From the NCBI GenBank assembly GCA_902571005.1, contig CACGAG010000008.1:1-64000 (forward strand): 64,000 nucleotides of DNA, read 5' to 3'. A program made the translations under genes and the position numbers. The DNA is from an uncultured Pelagibacteraceae bacterium. GTDB taxonomy: Bacteria > Pseudomonadota > Alphaproteobacteria > Pelagibacterales > AG-422-B15. Positions 19,388 to 28,678 of this stretch are shown here, in pieces. Below the pieces are notes generated by a model, which was not told the DNA's origin, ran no database searches, and was given only the letters and a program-made list of their open reading frames with translations. How positions within the stretch are numbered: position 1 is the first letter of the stretch; each line of letters begins with the position of its first letter.

Positions 19388-20803
19388 ATGAGTTATAAAG
19401 AAGTATTAAATAAAGGTTTGAAAAGAGCTTATGAGTTCACTATTGCATCTGCAGATTTTAACACAAAGCTTGAGTCAAAAATTGAGGAAGTAAAAAAATC
19501 AGTAAAAATTGACGGCTTTAGACCAGGTAAAGTTCCAAATAATATCATTATGCAAAAACATGGTGATGCGATTAATAATGAAGTTTTGAATGCTGTAATA
19601 AATGAAAATGTTTCAAAAATAATACAAGAAGGAAAGCATCGTCCTGTTTCTCAACCGAAGGTTGATTACAAAGATAAAGAACAAGAAAAAAAAGATGTTG
19701 ATAAAACGTTTAAAATTGAGTTTGAAGTTTTTCCAGAAATAAAATTAGCCGACTTTAGTAAAATCGAAATTGAGTCAACTTCGGTAAAGCTTGATAAAAA
19801 AGAAATTGATAAACGAATAGACTTAATTGCCAAATCTCAAAGAACATATAAAGAGCAAGGCAGTGATTATAAAGCTAGGAAAGAGGATTCTGTCTTATTA
19901 GATTATGAAGGAACTATCGATGGTAAGAATTTTGACGGAGGTAAAGCAGAAAGTCAGACAATTGTAATTGGCTCTGGACGATACATAAAGGATTTAGAAG
20001 ATGGCCTTGTGGGCCTAAAGAGTGGAGACAGCAAAAAGATAAACGTCAAGTTTCCTGCAGATTATTCAGCAAAAGAGTTACAAAATGCTGATGCTGTGTT
20101 TGATTGCAATATTAAAAAAATAAGTTCACCCGTTGAGTCAAAAGTAGATGATGAATTGGCAAAATCAATGGGTGCAACTGATTTAAAGGATCTAAAAAGT
20201 AAGGTCGAAAATCAAATGCAAAGTGAGTACTCAGATCTAACAAAAAATCTTGATAAAAAAGTTCTCTTTGAAAAGCTCCAGTCAGCGCACAAATTTGAGT
20301 TACCTGAAGATCTTATAAATGTTGAATTTCAGAACTTGTCTGCAAATTACTTAAATTCACAAAGTCCATCATCAATTGATCATCAAAAGGAAATAAAAGA
20401 TAAAAAATTAACTCCTGATAACGAGACTAAATTTAAGGAAGATGCAAAAAATAGAATTGAACTGGGCTTAATTCTTCAAGAGGTCGGGAAAGTAAATGAA
20501 ATCTCAGTGACACCAGAGGAGATGAATAAAGCCCTTTTTGAATATGCAAGCAATTTTAAAGGACAAGAACAAAAAGTGATTGATTATTATAGAAATAATC
20601 AGGATGCAGCGATGCAACTTCAAGCTCCTTTATATGAAAATAAAATTGTAGACTTTATACTTTCGAAGGTTAAATTGAAAAAAAAGGACGTTGATGTTGA
20701 TTCGTTCATCAAAATGTATAATAACGTCAATTCAGTTGAAAAGACTGAAGTGAAGAAAAAAACGGCAAAGAAAAAGACAGTTAAGAAAAAAACTAAGAAA
20801 TAA
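19388..20803 (+). CDS. tig: Trigger factor
   Basis: Ribosome-associated chaperone and peptidyl-prolyl isomerase that receives nascent chains at the exit tunnel. The 471-residue protein has the ribosome-docking signature [18 protein letters not shown] in its N-domain (near residue 45), a central FKBP-type domain with [22 protein letters not shown] and [20 protein letters not shown], and a helical C-domain. The last 16 residues, [16 protein letters not shown], are a lysine-rich tail; similar basic tails occur in other alphaproteobacterial trigger factors. It is followed after 2 bp by clpP, giving a folding-proteolysis operon. Confidence 0.95.
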   Translation: MSYKEVLNKGLKRAYEFTIASADFNTKLESKIEEVKKSVKIDGFRPGKVPNNIIMQKHGDAINNEVLNAVINENVSKIIQEGKHRPVSQPKVDYKDKEQEKKDVDKTFKIEFEVFPEIKLADFSKIEIESTSVKLDKKEIDKRIDLIAKSQRTYKEQGSDYKARKEDSVLLDYEGTIDGKNFDGGKAESQTIVIGSGRYIKDLEDGLVGLKSGDSKKINVKFPADYSAKELQNADAVFDCNIKKISSPVESKVDDELAKSMGATDLKDLKSKVENQMQSEYSDLTKNLDKKVLFEKLQSAHKFELPEDLINVEFQNLSANYLNSQSPSSIDHQKEIKDKKLTPDNETKFKEDAKNRIELGLILQEVGKVNEISVTPEEMNKALFEYASNFKGQEQKVIDYYRNNQDAAMQLQAPLYENKIVDFILSKVKLKKKDVDVDSFIKMYNNVNSVEKTEVKKKTAKKKTVKKKTKK

Positions 20804-20805
20804 TA

Positions 20806-21429
20806 ATGATTGATAATAAAATTTTTGATCAATTGGTTCCAATGGTCGTTGAACAGACGGGAAGAGGGGAACGTGCTTTTGATATTTATTCAAGATTATT
20901 AAAGGAAAGAATAATATTTTTAGTCGGGCCAGTTAACGATCACATGGCCTCTTTAGTTTCAGCTCAACTTTTGTTTCTTGAATCCGAAAATCCCGAAAAA
21001 GAGATATCATTATATATAAATTCACCTGGAGGAGTTGTAAGTGATGGATTGGCAATTTACGACACAATGCAATTCATACAGTCTCCAGTCTCAACTCTTT
21101 GTTTTGGACAGGCTGCTTCAATGGGCTCATTCTTACTTGCAGCAGGTGAAAAAGGAAAAAGATATGCTTTGCCTAATAGCCGCATAATGGTGCACCAGCC
21201 ATCTGCCGGCTTTCAAGGTCAAGCAACTGATATAGAAATTCATGCGAAAGAGGTCTTGGCAATGAAAGCAAATTTAAACAAAATATACGCAAAACATACA
21301 GGCCAACCAGTTGAAGCAATCGAAGAGGCGCTTGAAAGAGATAACTTTATGTCACCGGAAGAGGCTCAAAAATTTGGCATAATTGATAGCATTCAGGAAA
21401 AAAGAGTTGAGCCAAAAACTGAGAAATAG
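20806..21429 (+). CDS. clpP: ATP-dependent Clp protease proteolytic subunit
   Basis: Serine peptidase that forms the double heptameric chamber fed by ClpX or ClpA. The catalytic triad is visible: Ser in [13 protein letters not shown], His in [13 protein letters not shown] and Asp in [31 protein letters not shown] is the substrate-binding strand region. At 207 residues it has the usual length. It follows tig after 2 bp and precedes clpX by 121 bp, so clpX may have its own promoter. Confidence 0.97.
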   Translation: MIDNKIFDQLVPMVVEQTGRGERAFDIYSRLLKERIIFLVGPVNDHMASLVSAQLLFLESENPEKEISLYINSPGGVVSDGLAIYDTMQFIQSPVSTLCFGQAASMGSFLLAAGEKGKRYALPNSRIMVHQPSAGFQGQATDIEIHAKEVLAMKANLNKIYAKHTGQPVEAIEEALERDNFMSPEEAQKFGIIDSIQEKRVEPKTEK

Positions 21430-21451
21430 CCTCAAATAGTCAATTTAATCC

Positions 21452-21474
21452 ACTGTTTATAAACACTTTTTTTT
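21452..21474 (+). terminator. Possible weak Rho-independent terminator after clpP
   Basis: The imperfect palindrome ACTGTTTATAAACACT is followed directly by eight T residues. The stem is AT-rich and almost loopless, so it would be weak; it may only attenuate read-through from clpP into clpX. Confidence 0.3.
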
Positions 21475-21550
21475 AAAATTAATTGTTTTTTTTCGACATA
21501 AATGTTTTTCTTAATAATTATTGATTCGCAGATTGTTAAAAAATTGAATT

Positions 21551-22819
21551 ATGAGTGAAAATAATAACGATAGTAAAAGCAAGAACACGCTCTATTGCTC
21601 TTTTTGTGGTAAGAGTCAGCATGAAGTAAAGAAGTTGATTGCAGGGCCAACTGTATTCATATGTGATGAGTGCGTTGAGTTATGTAACGATATTATTCAA
21701 GAAGAGAATAAGGAGACCAAGTCAAAATCATCAAGCAGAATTCCAACTCCTAAAGAAATCTGTGCAACTTTAGATGACTTCGTAATAGGACAAAAAGATG
21801 CCAAGTACAATTTGTCTGTAGCTGTGCATAATCATTATAAAAGAATTGAGCACTCCAGTTTCAAGTCAGATGTAGAGTTATCGAAATCAAACATTCTCTT
21901 AATTGGACCTACTGGCTGTGGTAAAACTTTATTGGCTCAAACTCTAGCACGTATCTTAGATGTACCATTTACAATGGCAGATGCCACAACTCTTACTGAG
22001 GCTGGATATGTTGGAGAAGATGTTGAGAATATCATTTTAAAATTATTACAGGCATCTGACTATAATGTTGAAAGAGCACAGAGAGGCATAGTTTATATTG
22101 ATGAAATTGACAAAGTTAGCAGAAAATCTGAAAACCCATCAATTACAAGAGATGTTTCAGGTGAGGGTGTACAACAAGCATTACTTAAAATAATGGAAGG
22201 AACAGTTGCTAGTGTACCGCCACAAGGTGGAAGAAAACATCCACAGCAAGAATTTTTACAAGTGGATACGACAAATATTTTATTTATATGTGGTGGGGCT
22301 TTTTCTGGGTTAGATAAAATAATTAACAAAAGATCAAAAGGGTCAGGCATTGGATTTCAAGCGAATGTGAAAAGTTATGAAGAGAAATCTGGAGGCAATA
22401 GTTTAAAACATTTGGAGCCTGAAGATTTATTGAGTTATGGGTTAATACCAGAGTTCGTTGGAAGACTCCCTATTGTCACAACTCTTACAGACTTAGATGA
22501 AGAGTCGCTAGTAAAAATTCTTCAAGAACCAAAAAATGCACTGGTGAAACAATATCAAACACTATTTAACATGGAAGATGTGAAGCTAATACTCTCAAAT
22601 GAAGCCCTTGGTGTCATTGCAAAAAAAGCAATTGAGAGAAAAACAGGCGCAAGAGGACTTAGGTCTATACTAGAGAGCATCTTGCTCGATACTATGTTTG
22701 AATTACCATCACTTGAAGGTGTTGAAGAGGTTGTGATTAACGCTGAAGTCGCAGAGGGCCGTGCTCGTCCGCTCTACACTTACGCAGACGGCAAAAAAGC
22801 TTCAGAAACAAGCGCTTAG
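21551..22819 (+). CDS. clpX: ATP-dependent Clp protease ATP-binding subunit
   Basis: AAA+ unfoldase that recognises substrates and threads them into ClpP. The N-terminal zinc-binding domain is complete, with CSFCGKSQ and [10 protein letters not shown] supplying four cysteines. The AAA+ module has Walker [11 protein letters not shown], Walker [11 protein letters not shown], the [14 protein letters not shown]-like pore region ([16 protein letters not shown]) and sensor motif [10 protein letters not shown]. ClpP-docking IGF appears as GSGIGFQA. The length, 422 residues, is standard. It lies between clpP and lon as in most proteobacteria. Confidence 0.97.
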   Translation: MSENNNDSKSKNTLYCSFCGKSQHEVKKLIAGPTVFICDECVELCNDIIQEENKETKSKSSSRIPTPKEICATLDDFVIGQKDAKYNLSVAVHNHYKRIEHSSFKSDVELSKSNILLIGPTGCGKTLLAQTLARILDVPFTMADATTLTEAGYVGEDVENIILKLLQASDYNVERAQRGIVYIDEIDKVSRKSENPSITRDVSGEGVQQALLKIMEGTVASVPPQGGRKHPQQEFLQVDTTNILFICGGAFSGLDKIINKRSKGSGIGFQANVKSYEEKSGGNSLKHLEPEDLLSYGLIPEFVGRLPIVTTLTDLDEESLVKILQEPKNALVKQYQTLFNMEDVKLILSNEALGVIAKKAIERKTGARGLRSILESILLDTMFELPSLEGVEEVVINAEVAEGRARPLYTYADGKKASETSA

Positions 22820-22944
22820 CCCGCAAATCTTTTATTCCTTGAAAATTAGGAATTTATACACATTTAAAGAGTAGTAGGAAAATAAATAACTTTACTAGTT
22901 TTAGTATTGATCATCTTATTGATAAAAGGATTATCGAGTCGAAT

Positions 22945-25353
22945 ATGGTTGAAAATAACATTCCAGTCTTGCCATTAAGAGACATAGTTGTGTTTCCTCA
23001 TATGGTGGTTCCATTGTTTGTAGGTAGAGACAAGTCAGTTAAGGCGCTAGAAAAAGTCATGGCTGGTGATAAACGCATCATGCTTATCACTCAAAAAAGT
23101 GCTTCAGTAGATGACCCAAAAAAAGATGACCTTTTTGACTTTGGAACAATTGCAAATGTATTGCAGTTATTAAAATTACCTGACGGTACAGTCAAAGTAC
23201 TTGTCGAGGGACTTCAAAGAGCTTCGATCAATATGTTTACTGATAATGAGGATTACCTAGTTTCCAACATTGATCTTGTTGATGAGAACAATGATAGCTC
23301 GGATAAAAAACTAAGAGCATTATCTAAATCAATAACAGATCTTTTTGATAAATATGTAAATTTAAATAAAAAAATTCCTCCCGAAGTACTTGGAACAATA
23401 AACGAAATTGATGATTTAGCTAAGTTGAGTGACACAATTGCATCACACCTATCAATTAAGTTGTCTGACAAACAAGAGATATTGGAAGCCATTGATCTTA
23501 CCGATAGATTTGAAAAGATAATGAATTTTATTCAAGCAGAACTCGATGTTATGCAAGTTGAAAAAAAGATTAGAGGTCGTGTAAAAAATCAAATGGAGAA
23601 AACTCAAAGGGAATATTATCTAAATGAGCAAATGAAAGCCATCCAAAAGGAGCTTGGAGAAGGCGATGATGGTAAAGACGATATTCAAGAGTATGAGGAA
23701 AAAATCGAGAATACTAAACTTTCAAAAGAAGCAAAAGAAAAATGCTACTCTGAAATTAAAAAGTTGAAATCTATGAGTCCAATGTCCGCTGAATCCAGCG
23801 TTATAAGAAATTATTTAGATTGGATATTAACAATACCATGGGGTAAAAAGACAAAAGTCAAAAAAGATATCAAATTTGCAGAGAGTGTTCTTAACGAAGA
23901 TCATTATGGTCTTGAAAAAGTTAAAGAGAGAATATTAGAATATTTGGCTGTTCAGCAAAGAATAAAGAAAATGAAAGGTCCAATTTTATGTTTAGTTGGA
24001 GCTCCAGGTGTGGGTAAAACTTCATTGGGTAAGTCGATTGCAAGAGCTACGGGAAGAAAATTTGTTAGAATGTCACTCGGAGGAGTTAGAGATGAAGCTG
24101 AGATTAGGGGGCACAGAAGAACTTATATAGGATCTTTGCCTGGAAAGGTTCTTCAGATGATGAAGAAAGCAGGATCATCTAATCCATTATTTCTATTAGA
24201 CGAAATTGATAAGTTAGGAGCTGATTACAGAGGAGATCCTTCGTCAGCTTTATTGGAAGTGCTTGATCCAGAGCAAAATAATTCATTTAACGATCACTAT
24301 CTAGAAGTTGATTATGACTTGTCCGATACAATGTTTATTACAACTGCTAATACATTAAGAATGCCTCCTGCACTTTTAGACAGAATGGAAATTATTAGAA
24401 TTGCAGGCTACACAGAAGATGAAAAAGTAGAAATTGTAAAACAACATTTAGCACCACAGATGTTAGAGAAGCATGGCTTAAAGAGTGGTGAGCTTATACT
24501 GGATGATAGTGCGATAACTGGATTAATAAGATATTATACTAGGGAAGCAGGTGTAAGGAGTTTAGAAAGAGAACTTGCTAACCTCGCTCGTAAAACAGTT
24601 AAAAAAATTGTTGCAGGTGACATTGGATCACTAACAATAAACGAAGATAACCTGCATGAGTTTGCAGGTGTTAGAAAATTTAAATTTGGCGAAATTGATA
24701 ATGACGACCAGGTTGGGATAGTTACAGGACTGGCTTGGACAGAAGTTGGTGGCGATATATTGCCAATAGAGTCGGTTATAATGCCTGGAAAAGGCCGCAT
24801 GACCATTACTGGAAAATTAGGTGATGTGATGAAAGAGTCTATTCAAGCCGCAAAATCCTATGTTCGCTCAAGATGTATTGAGTTTGGAATAAAACCAACT
24901 ATTTTCCCGATGCGTGATATTCATATTCATGTACCAGAAGGTGCAATTCCAAAAGATGGTCCATCCGCTGGCCTAGGTATGGTTACTTCCATAGTTTCAG
25001 TGTTGACAGGTATACCCGTTAGAAAAGATATTGCTATGACAGGTGAAGTGACACTTCGTGGAAAGGCACTTGGGATTGGTGGTTTAAAAGAAAAACTATT
25101 AGCTGCTCTCAGAGCTGGAACAAAAACTGTCATAATTCCAAAGGAAAATGAAAAAGACATGGCTGATATACCAGATAATGTAAAAGATGGACTGGAACTT
25201 ATATTCGTCGATAATGTTGATGAGGTCTTAAAAATAGCTTTGACAAAGCCTCTCCTGCCTATTGAGTGGGACGAAGAGGATTCACCTAAGTCTTCTAGCG
25301 ATATATCTGAAGATGATGCTGATCAAGATGTGGATAATCCTATAACACACTGA
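22945..25353 (+). CDS. lon: ATP-dependent Lon protease
   Basis: Homo-oligomeric AAA+ serine protease that degrades damaged and regulatory proteins. The 802-residue protein comprises the N-terminal substrate domain (VLPLRDIVVFPHMVVPLFVGR), a coiled middle region with REYYLNEQMKAIQKELGE, the ATPase domain (Walker A GAPGVGKTS near residue 352) and the peptidase domain with the catalytic Ser in PKDGPSAGLG. The Lys partner is expected in the conserved GGLKEKLLAA region. The C-terminus ends in an acidic tail rich in Asp, Glu and Ser. A 125-bp gap separates it from clpX and 138 bp from hup. Confidence 0.97.
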   Translation: MVENNIPVLPLRDIVVFPHMVVPLFVGRDKSVKALEKVMAGDKRIMLITQKSASVDDPKKDDLFDFGTIANVLQLLKLPDGTVKVLVEGLQRASINMFTDNEDYLVSNIDLVDENNDSSDKKLRALSKSITDLFDKYVNLNKKIPPEVLGTINEIDDLAKLSDTIASHLSIKLSDKQEILEAIDLTDRFEKIMNFIQAELDVMQVEKKIRGRVKNQMEKTQREYYLNEQMKAIQKELGEGDDGKDDIQEYEEKIENTKLSKEAKEKCYSEIKKLKSMSPMSAESSVIRNYLDWILTIPWGKKTKVKKDIKFAESVLNEDHYGLEKVKERILEYLAVQQRIKKMKGPILCLVGAPGVGKTSLGKSIARATGRKFVRMSLGGVRDEAEIRGHRRTYIGSLPGKVLQMMKKAGSSNPLFLLDEIDKLGADYRGDPSSALLEVLDPEQNNSFNDHYLEVDYDLSDTMFITTANTLRMPPALLDRMEIIRIAGYTEDEKVEIVKQHLAPQMLEKHGLKSGELILDDSAITGLIRYYTREAGVRSLERELANLARKTVKKIVAGDIGSLTINEDNLHEFAGVRKFKFGEIDNDDQVGIVTGLAWTEVGGDILPIESVIMPGKGRMTITGKLGDVMKESIQAAKSYVRSRCIEFGIKPTIFPMRDIHIHVPEGAIPKDGPSAGLGMVTSIVSVLTGIPVRKDIAMTGEVTLRGKALGIGGLKEKLLAALRAGTKTVIIPKENEKDMADIPDNVKDGLELIFVDNVDEVLKIALTKPLLPIEWDEEDSPKSSSDISEDDADQDVDNPITH

Positions 25354-25481
25354 TTTAATTATATTTTCTTAAATAAAAATACCTAAATTTTAATTTTTAG
25401 CAGTTTTCTTGGGCTTTTTCTTGACTATATATAGTAGTTCAGGTCTCATAGTTATATTACGAATCAAAAACTCCTAAAAAA

Positions 25482-25489
25482 GGGGGGGG
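25482..25489 (+). promoter_or_regulatory. G8 tract serving as ribosome-binding site of hup
   Basis: Eight consecutive G residues stand immediately upstream of the hup ATG (AAAAAAGGGGGGGGTTATG), where a Shine-Dalgarno sequence would lie. Such a homopolymer is striking in this A+T-rich DNA and could slip in length during replication, altering spacing to the start codon. An effect on expression is inferred. Confidence 0.5.
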
Positions 25490-25491
25490 TT

Positions 25492-25785
25492 ATGAACAAA
25501 CAAGACTTAATAGCAAAAGTAGCTGATGTTACAGGTATGCAAAAATCTGACTCAGAAAAGGCAGTAAATGCAGTTTTTGACCAAATTACTGATGTTCTTA
25601 AAGCAAGAGGAGAAGTAAGATTGGTGGGCTTTGGCACATTCAAAACATCAATTAGAAAAGCATCTCAAGGGCGAAATCCACGTACCAATGAGGTTATTCA
25701 AATCCCTGAGTCAACTAGACCTAAGTTTACTGCAGGTAAAGGTTTGAAAGAAGCTGTTAATAATGCTGGCGGCGGAGGAATGTAG
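25492..25785 (+). CDS. hup: DNA-binding protein HU
   Basis: Histone-like nucleoid protein that bends and compacts DNA. At 97 residues it has the usual length plus a short Gly-rich end (NNAGGGGM). Landmarks are MNKQDLIAKVADVTGMQKSDSEKAV at the N-terminus, VRLVGFGTFKT in the core, and the DNA-binding arm RKASQGRNPRTNEVIQIPES, which contains the GRNPxT signature of HU/IHF. It has a G8 tract in place of an ordinary ribosome-binding site and is followed by a strong terminator. The lon-hup-tRNA order is a known alphaproteobacterial arrangement. Confidence 0.96.
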   Translation: MNKQDLIAKVADVTGMQKSDSEKAVNAVFDQITDVLKARGEVRLVGFGTFKTSIRKASQGRNPRTNEVIQIPESTRPKFTAGKGLKEAVNNAGGGGM

Positions 25786-25811
25786 TTCCTTAACTGCTGA
25801 CTAAATTATTT

Positions 25812-25854
25812 AAAATCCGATCACTCTTAAACAAAGTGTGGTCGGATTTTTTTT
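25812..25854 (+). terminator. Rho-independent terminator after hup
   Basis: The sequence AAAATCCGA is perfectly complementary to TCGGATTTT 21 bases later, and CACT/AGTG extends the stem after a small asymmetric bulge, closing a short A-rich loop. A run of T residues follows at once. This is the clearest intrinsic terminator seen in the window and separates hup from the two tRNA genes. Confidence 0.85.
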
Positions 25855-25902
25855 ATAAATATCTGTGAATATTCACTAAAATAGATATATAACAGTCTTT
25901 CC

Positions 25903-25978
25903 GGGCGATTAGCTCAGCTGGAAGAGCGTCACGTTTACACCGTGAATGTCGGGAGTTCGAACCTCTCATCGCCCACCA
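25903..25978 (+). tRNA. tRNA-Val (anticodon TAC)
   Basis: The acceptor stem GGGCGAT pairs with ATCGCCC, followed by discriminator A and an encoded CCA. The D arm AGCTCAGCTGGAAGAGC and T arm GGGAGTTCGAACCTCTC are regular. Anticodon stem TCACG/CGTGA closes loop TTTACAC, giving TAC (valine GUA). It stands 33 bp upstream of tRNA-Asp and probably shares its transcript. Confidence 0.97.
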
Positions 25979-26011
25979 TTTCCTCCCACGAGATGGAAAA
26001 AATTTAACTGT

Positions 26012-26089
26012 GGGGGTGTAGCTCAGTCTGGTTAGAGCGCCTGCCTGTCACGCAGGAGGTCGCGGGTTCGAGTCCCGTCACTCCCGCCA
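26012..26089 (+). tRNA. tRNA-Asp (anticodon GTC)
   Basis: The acceptor stem GGGGGTG pairs with CACTCCC (one G-T pair), followed by discriminator G and CCA. Anticodon stem CCTGC/GCAGG closes loop CTGTCAC, giving GTC. The T arm reads GCGGGTTCGAGTCCCGT. This is one of the four tRNAs that Tgt would modify. Its 3' end borders the accessory gene block ending before nuoA. Confidence 0.97.
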
Positions 26090-26227
26090 CATGATTATTC
26101 TCAAGAAAATAAGATTTAACTTTTTGCTTTTGCAACAAGTTTTAAAGAAATTTATTGGATACAATAGTTTATAAGCTCATTAAAAATACCAAAATCTACT
26201 AATGACGGTTATAGTTGATAGATCCGA

Positions 26228-27745
26228 ATGATTTACTGCCACTACATAAAAAATACTCTATATGCCCTTATGATGTTTGGCATAATTTTGACTTCTCAAG
26301 TTCATGCAAGTGAATTTAAAGTTGGCTTTGCTAAGATGCCGATCAACCCTAATCTAATTGATGAATGGGAAGATATAAATAATGATGCTCAATTTGATGC
26401 AGATATTGATAAGTGGACTGATATAAATGGCAATGGTCGATTTGATGCAGTGTGGATGGCAGGTTTTCAAAATAAACGAGCTGCCCAAGGTATTAAAGAT
26501 GATTTGATGGCCGTAGCCGTTGTAATAGATGATGGCCAGACACGAATAGGTATCATAAGCGCTGATACAATAGGATTAATGCGAAAATTTGTACTCAGTG
26601 TCCGTGAGGATGTTCCTGCTGAGTGGGGTCTAGATTACATTATGGTGCATGCAACACATAACCATGAAGGCCCGGATACTCAAGGTCTTTGGGGTCCGAG
26701 TTTTTTAAAAAGCGGCGTCAACGATGCCTATATGAAGCGGCTTAAAAAAGATTTTATAAGCACATTAAAAATAGCTATTGATAACTTAGAGACTGCAGAA
26801 ATGAGTTTGGCTTTAATTCCGACAAATCCACTTACCCCTATTAAAGATAAACGAAAACCTATCGTTATAGATGATGATATAAGGGCAATTTTATTCAATC
26901 GCCCTGACGGCTCAATTATTGGTTCTTTAATCAATTTCGGAATTCATGTCGAGCTTGCATGGGATAAAAACTTAGACATAACCTCTGATGTTGCTGGCTA
27001 CTTAAGAAGAGGTATCAGTCATGGAATTTATTATGATGACAAGTTAATTAAACCTGGTCTTGGCGGAACCACATTATGGCTTACAGGAAATATAGGAGGC
27101 TTGATGACATCAGGGCCAACCGATCCAATTTATGATCCTGTATTGGAAAAAATGATTACTAAACCAAGTCATGCTAAAGCTCGCGCATATGGTTATAGCC
27201 TCGCAAACAGTGTTATAGATGCATTTCAAGCAGGCGATTTTAAGACTTCTCCTAAGCCATCACTAAGTATCCAATCACAAGAAATAGAAATAGGTATAGA
27301 AAACTTTATGCTCTCATTTGGCACTTTGCTTGGTATAATTGATGCTGATACTAAATTCAGTCTGAGGCCACCATTTATACGTTATCTAAGTGAGGTGGCA
27401 TTCATACAAATAGGAGATGCATCAATTACTGGAATTCCTGGAGAGCTTTATCCAGAGATTGCTATTGGCGGCATTGAAAACCCTAAAGGAGCTGATTATG
27501 TTATGACGCCGCAAGAAGTTCCAAATTTACGAAGTCAATTTCCAGACAAACTGAACTTGATGGTGAATTTAGCAAATGACTCAATCGGTTACATCATCCC
27601 AAAAAGTGAGTGGGATGATGACGCTCCTTGGATCTATGGAGAAAGTGAAGAAACATATGGCGAGGTAGTGTCCTTGGGCCCAGATACGGCAACAGTGATT
27701 CACGAAAATATTATTAAGTTGATAGAAGAATCAAAAAATCAATGA
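26228..27745 (+). CDS. Secreted neutral-ceramidase-like hydrolase
   Basis: A 505-residue protein related to the N-terminal domain of neutral/alkaline non-lysosomal ceramidases, which hydrolyse the amide bond of ceramides. A signal peptide spans about residues 1-28 (cleavage likely after QVHA). Domain start is FKVGFAKMPINP; the metal/active-site region is HATHNHEGPDTQGLWG; later IPGELYPEIAIGG and NDSIGYIIP agree with the family. Near residues 40-70 two repeats, WEDINNDAQFDAD and WTDINGNGRFDAV, look like Asp/Asn-rich calcium-binding loops. It is shorter than classical ceramidases (usually well over 600 residues) and lacks their C-terminal domain, so the substrate may differ. It stands alone on the plus strand in the accessory block. 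Confidence 0.82.
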   Translation: MIYCHYIKNTLYALMMFGIILTSQVHASEFKVGFAKMPINPNLIDEWEDINNDAQFDADIDKWTDINGNGRFDAVWMAGFQNKRAAQGIKDDLMAVAVVIDDGQTRIGIISADTIGLMRKFVLSVREDVPAEWGLDYIMVHATHNHEGPDTQGLWGPSFLKSGVNDAYMKRLKKDFISTLKIAIDNLETAEMSLALIPTNPLTPIKDKRKPIVIDDDIRAILFNRPDGSIIGSLINFGIHVELAWDKNLDITSDVAGYLRRGISHGIYYDDKLIKPGLGGTTLWLTGNIGGLMTSGPTDPIYDPVLEKMITKPSHAKARAYGYSLANSVIDAFQAGDFKTSPKPSLSIQSQEIEIGIENFMLSFGTLLGIIDADTKFSLRPPFIRYLSEVAFIQIGDASITGIPGELYPEIAIGGIENPKGADYVMTPQEVPNLRSQFPDKLNLMVNLANDSIGYIIPKSEWDDDAPWIYGESEETYGEVVSLGPDTATVIHENIIKLIEESKNQ

Positions 27746-27774
27746 TTTATTCTGGATACTCATTATAGGTAAAG

Positions 27775-28083
27775 TTATTCGTGCTCACCATCTTTGCCTC
27801 TAAAGAATCTTAAATCATAAATTTGGGGTTTTTTTTCAGCCGTGACAAATACAAACATCGTTATGAAAATTGCAGCAATTAATAGCGCATGAGCAATTGC
27901 AGTGAAACCAAACACAAAAATACTCTCAACGATATAAAGTGAAAATACACCGCTCCACATAAAAGCAAGAATTTGCATTATCATGTGACGAATTTTAAGA
28001 TTGGTTATATTTTTTAATGGATTTACATTTGAGTCCATTACAGGTGACCAAAAACCCTTAAATATCTCTATTATTTTCTTCAC
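27775..28083 (-). CDS. Small membrane protein with two predicted transmembrane helices
   Basis: I do not recognise this 102-residue protein. It starts at a GTG, has a basic N-terminus with MKKIIEIFKGFWSPVMD, and two hydrophobic segments, IMQILAFMWSGVFSLYIVESIF and FTAIAHALLIAAIFITMFVFV, about residues 34-56 and 60-80, then a charged tail. It is last of four tightly packed minus-strand genes (SMP-30, GST, quinone reductase, this one), 7 bp after the reductase stop, so it probably accompanies that pathway. No ribosome-binding site is evident, and a later Met (residue 16) is an alternative start. Confidence 0.65.
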   Translation of the reverse strand: MKKIIEIFKGFWSPVMDSNVNPLKNITNLKIRHMIMQILAFMWSGVFSLYIVESIFVFGFTAIAHALLIAAIFITMFVFVTAEKKPQIYDLRFFRGKDGEHE

Positions 28084-28090
28084 TTAGTTA

Positions 28091-28678
28091 TTATTGAAAT
28101 AAAGTAGCAGTATCTTTAACATCCTTTAAAAATTTTTTTCTAACCTTGTCAGCGACAAACGGTACAGCAAAATATCTTTTATAAAGTATGCTTTTAATAC
28201 CACATATGTGAAAAACACCTCTTTTCAAGCGTCTTATTGGCAAATTGAGAAAAAAAGTAGTTATTGCTAAACGAGGAGAGCCGTAAGTGCAAAATATTAT
28301 TGCTTTTTTATTGCCTAAATTACCTTGAGGGTAGCCATAGTTGCCTACCAGTTGTTTAAAAGTAAATGCCCATGGAGGAGCTAAAACTTTGTCTATCCAA
28401 CCTTCCAGAATTGCAGGCATTCTAAAATTCCAAATAGGAGCAATTAATACAATTGTATCACTTTGTTCAATCCTCCTTCGGTGATCTAGAACATCTGGTC
28501 CAGGATTGCCTCCAGCAAATACAGGATCAAATTTCTCTTTATATAAATCGACCATATCAACTGTATGACCAGCTTTTTTTGCACTTTCTATAAAGGTATC
28601 TCTTATGGCTGCATTAAATGAATTATCATCGTAATGGCCGTAAACAATAAAAAATTTTTTAAACTGTCTTTCTCTCAT
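28091..28678 (-). CDS. Flavodoxin-fold NAD(P)H dehydrogenase (quinone) family protein
   Basis: A 195-residue flavoprotein of the NQO/MdaB/KefF-like family, expected to reduce quinones or other acceptors with NAD(P)H using FMN or FAD. Visible landmarks are FIVYGHYDDNSFNAAIRDTFI at the phosphate-binding loop, the segment MVDLYKEKFDPVFAGG, and LIAPIWNFRMPAILEGWIDKVL, which matches the flavin-binding PxxWxxMPAxLKGWxDRV pattern. It overlaps the upstream GST gene by 20 bp and precedes the two-helix membrane protein by 7 bp. Physiological substrate unknown; detoxification of electrophiles together with GST is a reasonable inference. Confidence 0.86.
   Translation of the reverse strand: MRERQFKKFFIVYGHYDDNSFNAAIRDTFIESAKKAGHTVDMVDLYKEKFDPVFAGGNPGPDVLDHRRRIEQSDTIVLIAPIWNFRMPAILEGWIDKVLAPPWAFTFKQLVGNYGYPQGNLGNKKAIIFCTYGSPRLAITTFFLNLPIRRLKRGVFHICGIKSILYKRYFAVPFVADKVRKKFLKDVKDTATLFQ

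Noticed and set aside
22834-22853. Hairpin ATTCCT...AGGAAT between clpX and lon
   Set aside because: Six AT-rich pairs with no T-run after it; too weak to call a terminator.
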